64,000 bases of DNA from Chrysophaeum taylorii (taxonomy: Eukaryota > Sar > Pelagophyceae > Pelagomonadales > Pelagomonadaceae), in NCBI GenBank assembly GCA_029834535.1, contig JAQMWT010000674.1, positions 1-64,000 of the forward strand, written 5' to 3'. The notes beneath the pieces were generated by a model. That model ran no database searches, was not told where the DNA came from, and worked only from the letters and a program-made list of their open reading frames with translations. The position numbers were made by a program, and so were the translations under genes. How positions within the stretch are numbered: position 1 is the stretch's first letter; every line of letters begins with the position of its first letter. Shown piece after piece: positions 61,725 through 64,000 of the stretch.

Positions 61725-61826
61725 TTGTCGTGCAGTATTAGTTAGGCCATGATGACGCACTCCATTCTTATTAGTGAGTCTTTCTTTTGTTTGGTAAGAA
61801 GAAAACGAAAGGAAAACACAGGTTCT

Positions 61827-63342
61827 ACAAGCATATTCGACCATAAACCCCGTCCTAACTCCTAATCGACAGATGTTTGTTTGTTTGTTTGTTTGTTTGT
61901 CTTTAAATGTCGACTGCTAAGAGGGGGGTGTGTGTCTTTAAATGTCGACTGCTAAGAGGGGGGTGTGTGTGGGGAGCATGAAGGATGTGGGTGGGTTTGT
62001 GGGGTAGGAGGGATGTGCCTGACGGGCGGAGATAAGTACGCGGGACCTAGTCGGGGTCATCGCCGAGTCGTGGGGCAGGCGAAGAGAGGACGGGGGGGTG
62101 TGTGTCCCCCGATTTAGGGTAAGGATCATGTAGGCCCACGAGCCAGCCATTGATCCTCCAAGCCGTCTACGGCGACCCCGCAGACTATTTCCACGACCCG
62201 CGGCGGCTCTTTTAGCCAGCGCGCCACTCTCACGCCCCGTCGAAACGATGTTGCCAATGCTGACAACGCGCGCATGAATGACCGCGGCCTTTTTTTCCCG
62301 GAGACGAGGCGTCGGAGTTCTTTTCGGCAGACTAGGTTGGGCCGGAAGACGACGCCTCGCTCTTTACAGTTGAGTTTTCGACTCCCTGACAACCAACGGC
62401 ATGCTGACTTTGATCGCGAGCTTAATGTCTTCGCAACCTCGACCCGTCGCACGGCCACTGCAACGGTACCAGATACATGATCGATCGTGTCGTTGTCACC
62501 GAGGCTCCTCCAACCTGTATCCCTTAAGGCCCGCCGACGCCAAACGATCAACAAGAGCCAGGGCCAGACGCCCCGCGAGGTCGGCGTCCTCTTGCCCACA
62601 AGCCCCCCTCCCGGCGTCTACACGCGCACTGTAGGTGAACTTGCTGGGACCAGGTGAACTTACTGGGGTTTGAGATTGGGGCTAGGTGAATATAATGACC
62701 AGGTGAACTTACTGCGGGACCAGGTGATCTTACTGGGACCAGGTGAACTTACTGGGGGTTTTAGAGTAAACTCAAAGATTAGCGGCGTGTGCGGATCAAA
62801 GCAGGTTAAATTTGGCGGAGGCGAGAGCGACGAGCTCGAAGGAGTGGTGTGAGCACGAGTGGGTTTACGCCGACCTTACTGGGGTTGGAGCTTTGGACTA
62901 GGTGAACTTACTGGGACCAGGTGAACTTCCTGGGGTTAGAGATTGGGACTAGGTGAACTTACTGGCCTGCACTTGTTACTCCTTACCACCCAACGCCCTC
63001 ACCACAGCTCACCCTGACACGACTCGGGGTGCAAGAATTTGGGAGGATTTTTTTGGGTTAAATAAATTTGATATTGGATATGAAAGGGAGGTCGATGACG
63101 CGTCGATCGGCATCCTGGCCCAAGGCAGTGGCGACGCTGCGCACATTCTACAGACAAAAGTAGTTTTTACTCCCTCCTAGACTAGATGTGTGCTATCGAC
63201 GACGACGAATCCAGCTTGGGCCGGGATGCCGATCGACGCGTCTTTGGCTCTCCTGATGGCCGGCGAACAACGAACTTGACACTAAACCCTCACAAAATCG
63301 TGGACTGTGTTGTTGTTATGGTTGATGGTCGAATATGCTTGT
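61827..63342. mobile_element. TIR-bounded 1.5-kb element containing repeat L1r copy 2
   Basis: ACAAGCATATTCGACCAT at 61827-61844 is exactly inverted at 63325-63342 (18 of 18). Between them is L1r copy 2 (61858-62985) plus about 340 bases of unrelated sequence. No transposase and no clear target duplication are seen, so it resembles a non-autonomous DNA transposon (MITE-like but large). It sits about 100 bases upstream of the K+ channel start codon. A related end is at 1539. Confidence 0.6.
61858..62985 (+). repeat. Long dispersed repeat L1r, copy 2
   Basis: Homologous to 19330-20962 through nearly its whole length, with fewer microsatellite units and two rather than three TTTAAATGTCGACTGCTAAG blocks. 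It has the same AGGTGAACTTACTGGG array at its right end. Confidence 0.8.
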
Positions 63343-63375
63343 TGTAATGAAGACAGCATTTTATGACAAGAGGCA

Positions 63376-63423
63376 CGCCGAGAGCCAAGCTTCTTCTTCT
63401 TCTTCTTCTTCTTACTCAAGCAG
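63376..63423. repeat. (TTC)n microsatellite
   Basis: A TTC/TCT triplet run is at about 63390-63412, with AGCAGCAGC following. Confidence 0.8.
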
Positions 63424-63513
63424 CAGCCTCCTGGCCGATCGATCCGTGCGACCTCCAATGAACCGGTATGCCGAGGAGGCCAGCTTCGCCATACCATCTC
63501 CTTTCCGGTCTTA

Positions 63514-64000
63514 CTAGCACCAGGGGTTGAGGCCGACGTACTGGCGGCCGAGGATCGCGGGGTCGGTCGCGATGGAAATGAGGGCTCGGGCCTGGGCGTG
63601 GGGGTCGAGGGGAGCGTCGGAGTCGAGGGGGAAGTGGGGCTCGAGAGCGGCCTCGAAGTTGGGAAAAGTCCCGAGATCCCGGACGTCCGGGTTGGCCTCG
63701 AGGTCCTTGAGGAGGAGGGCGGTGGGGTGAGAACCCCGGAGCTTTCCGGTGGCGATGTCGACGCGGTCCCGGGGGGACTGGGCGTTTTTTTTTTTAGAAT
63801 ACCCTGTTTGTTGTTGTTGTTGTTGTTGGCGGGTCGCGTGGAGGTGCCAGTCGAGGACGGGGTCCCTCGCGAAGGCGTCGAGGAGAGCGAGGAGCGCGGG
63901 CGCGGCGTCGGGGGCGCGGAGGGCGGAGAGGGCGGTGGCGAGGTGTCTCTGGAAGAGACGCGGTCCGTCGAAGAAAGGGGAGAGGAGCTCGGGGGTGAGG
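63514..64000 (-). CDS. PRKDC: DNA-PKcs-like PIKK, C-terminal part (gene continues past the window)
   Basis: An open minus-strand frame enters at the right edge and ends with TAG at 63516-63514; 161 residues are visible. The end ATDPAILGRQYVGLNPWC is a FATC domain, matching the C-terminus of DNA-dependent protein kinase catalytic subunits (A-T-D-P-N-I-L-G-R-x-W-x-G-W-x-P-W-M). Upstream, SPRDRVDIATGKLRGSHP parallels the short DNA-PKcs stretch before the FATC with its K-L-x-G-x-x-P, and RHLATALSALRAP...LLALLDAFARDPVLDW is the end of the PI3-kinase-like catalytic domain. A Gln run (CAA repeats, 63809-63830) and an A-run of 11 lie in frame, so no intron is required. DNA-PKcs acts in non-homologous end joining. 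It was easily missed because no start codon is in the window. Confidence 0.85.
   Translation of the reverse strand, partial: LTPELLSPFFDGPRLFQRHLATALSALRAPDAAPALLALLDAFARDPVLDWHLHATRQQQQQQQTGYSKKKNAQSPRDRVDIATGKLRGSHPTALLLKDLEANPDVRDLGTFPNFEAALEPHFPLDSDAPLDPHAQARALISIATDPAILGRQYVGLNPWC

Noticed and set aside
61725-61844. 40 extra N-terminal residues of the K+ channel
   Set aside because: The first codons lie in the 18-bp inverted repeat of the adjacent element; the ATG at 61724 gives a normal channel start.

Overview
The window is nuclear DNA of a eukaryotic alga with a secondary (red-derived) plastid, most likely a stramenopile and possibly a pelagophyte-like picoalga. This is inferred from GC-rich genes with few, tiny GT-AG introns (49, 60, 61, 70 and 149 nt resolved here), from a Cdc48-type ATPase and small proteins carrying N-terminal signal peptides of the kind used to enter complex plastids, from an ankyrin-type array of the W-A-R-x-x-G-C-P-W class common in stramenopile algae, and from Copia elements and high-GC repeats. 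No tool was run; species assignment is inference.

Layout. 1-1.6 kb: one membrane-protein gene with a damaged frame. 1.6-14.9 kb: a fossil Copia nest, where a minus-strand Copia relic is split by an 11.5-kb plus-strand Copia element (311/305-bp LTRs, 5-bp target duplication AATTC). 14.9-20.96 kb: a decayed unidentified minus-strand gene, a tRNA-Phe(GAA), a GC-rich segment between 17-bp direct repeats, and copy 1 of a long dispersed repeat. 20.98-24.8 kb: a ferredoxin-like 4Fe-4S protein, an unresolved stretch, and USB1 (U6 snRNA 3'-end phosphodiesterase). 24.8-27.6 kb: decayed or unresolved sequence. 27.7-32.2 kb: a second Copia fossil with unusually short 75-bp LTRs and a 5-bp target duplication AGGGC. 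From 32.3 kb the window becomes gene-dense: a coiled-coil protein; a secreted protein of three tandem Cu/Zn-SOD-like domains, divergent from a receptor-like kinase (FG-GAP propeller, one membrane helix, TKL kinase); a plastid-type Cdc48; a coiled-coil protein; an ankyrin-type pseudogene; SFI1-like centrin-binding protein; an HD-phosphohydrolase/PPAT fusion; an EF-hand protein; MIS18; a two-exon hypothetical; a signal-peptide plus membrane-anchor (plastid-type) protein; SCAPER; an ankyrin-type protein; an unresolved locus; a two-pore K+ channel; a 1.5-kb TIR-bounded repeat element (copy 2 of the long repeat); and the C-terminus of a DNA-PKcs-like kinase running off the right edge.

The genes do not form an operon or an obvious pathway. 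Several concern cell-division and chromosome biology (SFI1 at the centrosome or basal body, MIS18 at the centromere, SCAPER, DNA-PKcs), and three concern the plastid (ferredoxin-like protein, Cdc48, signal-peptide protein at 54.5 kb). Packing is tight: convergent ends lie 5 and 30 bp apart, and a divergent pair shares at most 234 bp. The most unusual items are the HD-PPAT fusion with a hydrophobic linker, the FG-GAP/TKL receptor kinase, the degenerate SOD triplet, the 75-bp-LTR Copia, and a 20-bp motif repeated five times in the giant Copia that reads as a recurring T-x-T-S-L-N-Y peptide near domain boundaries.
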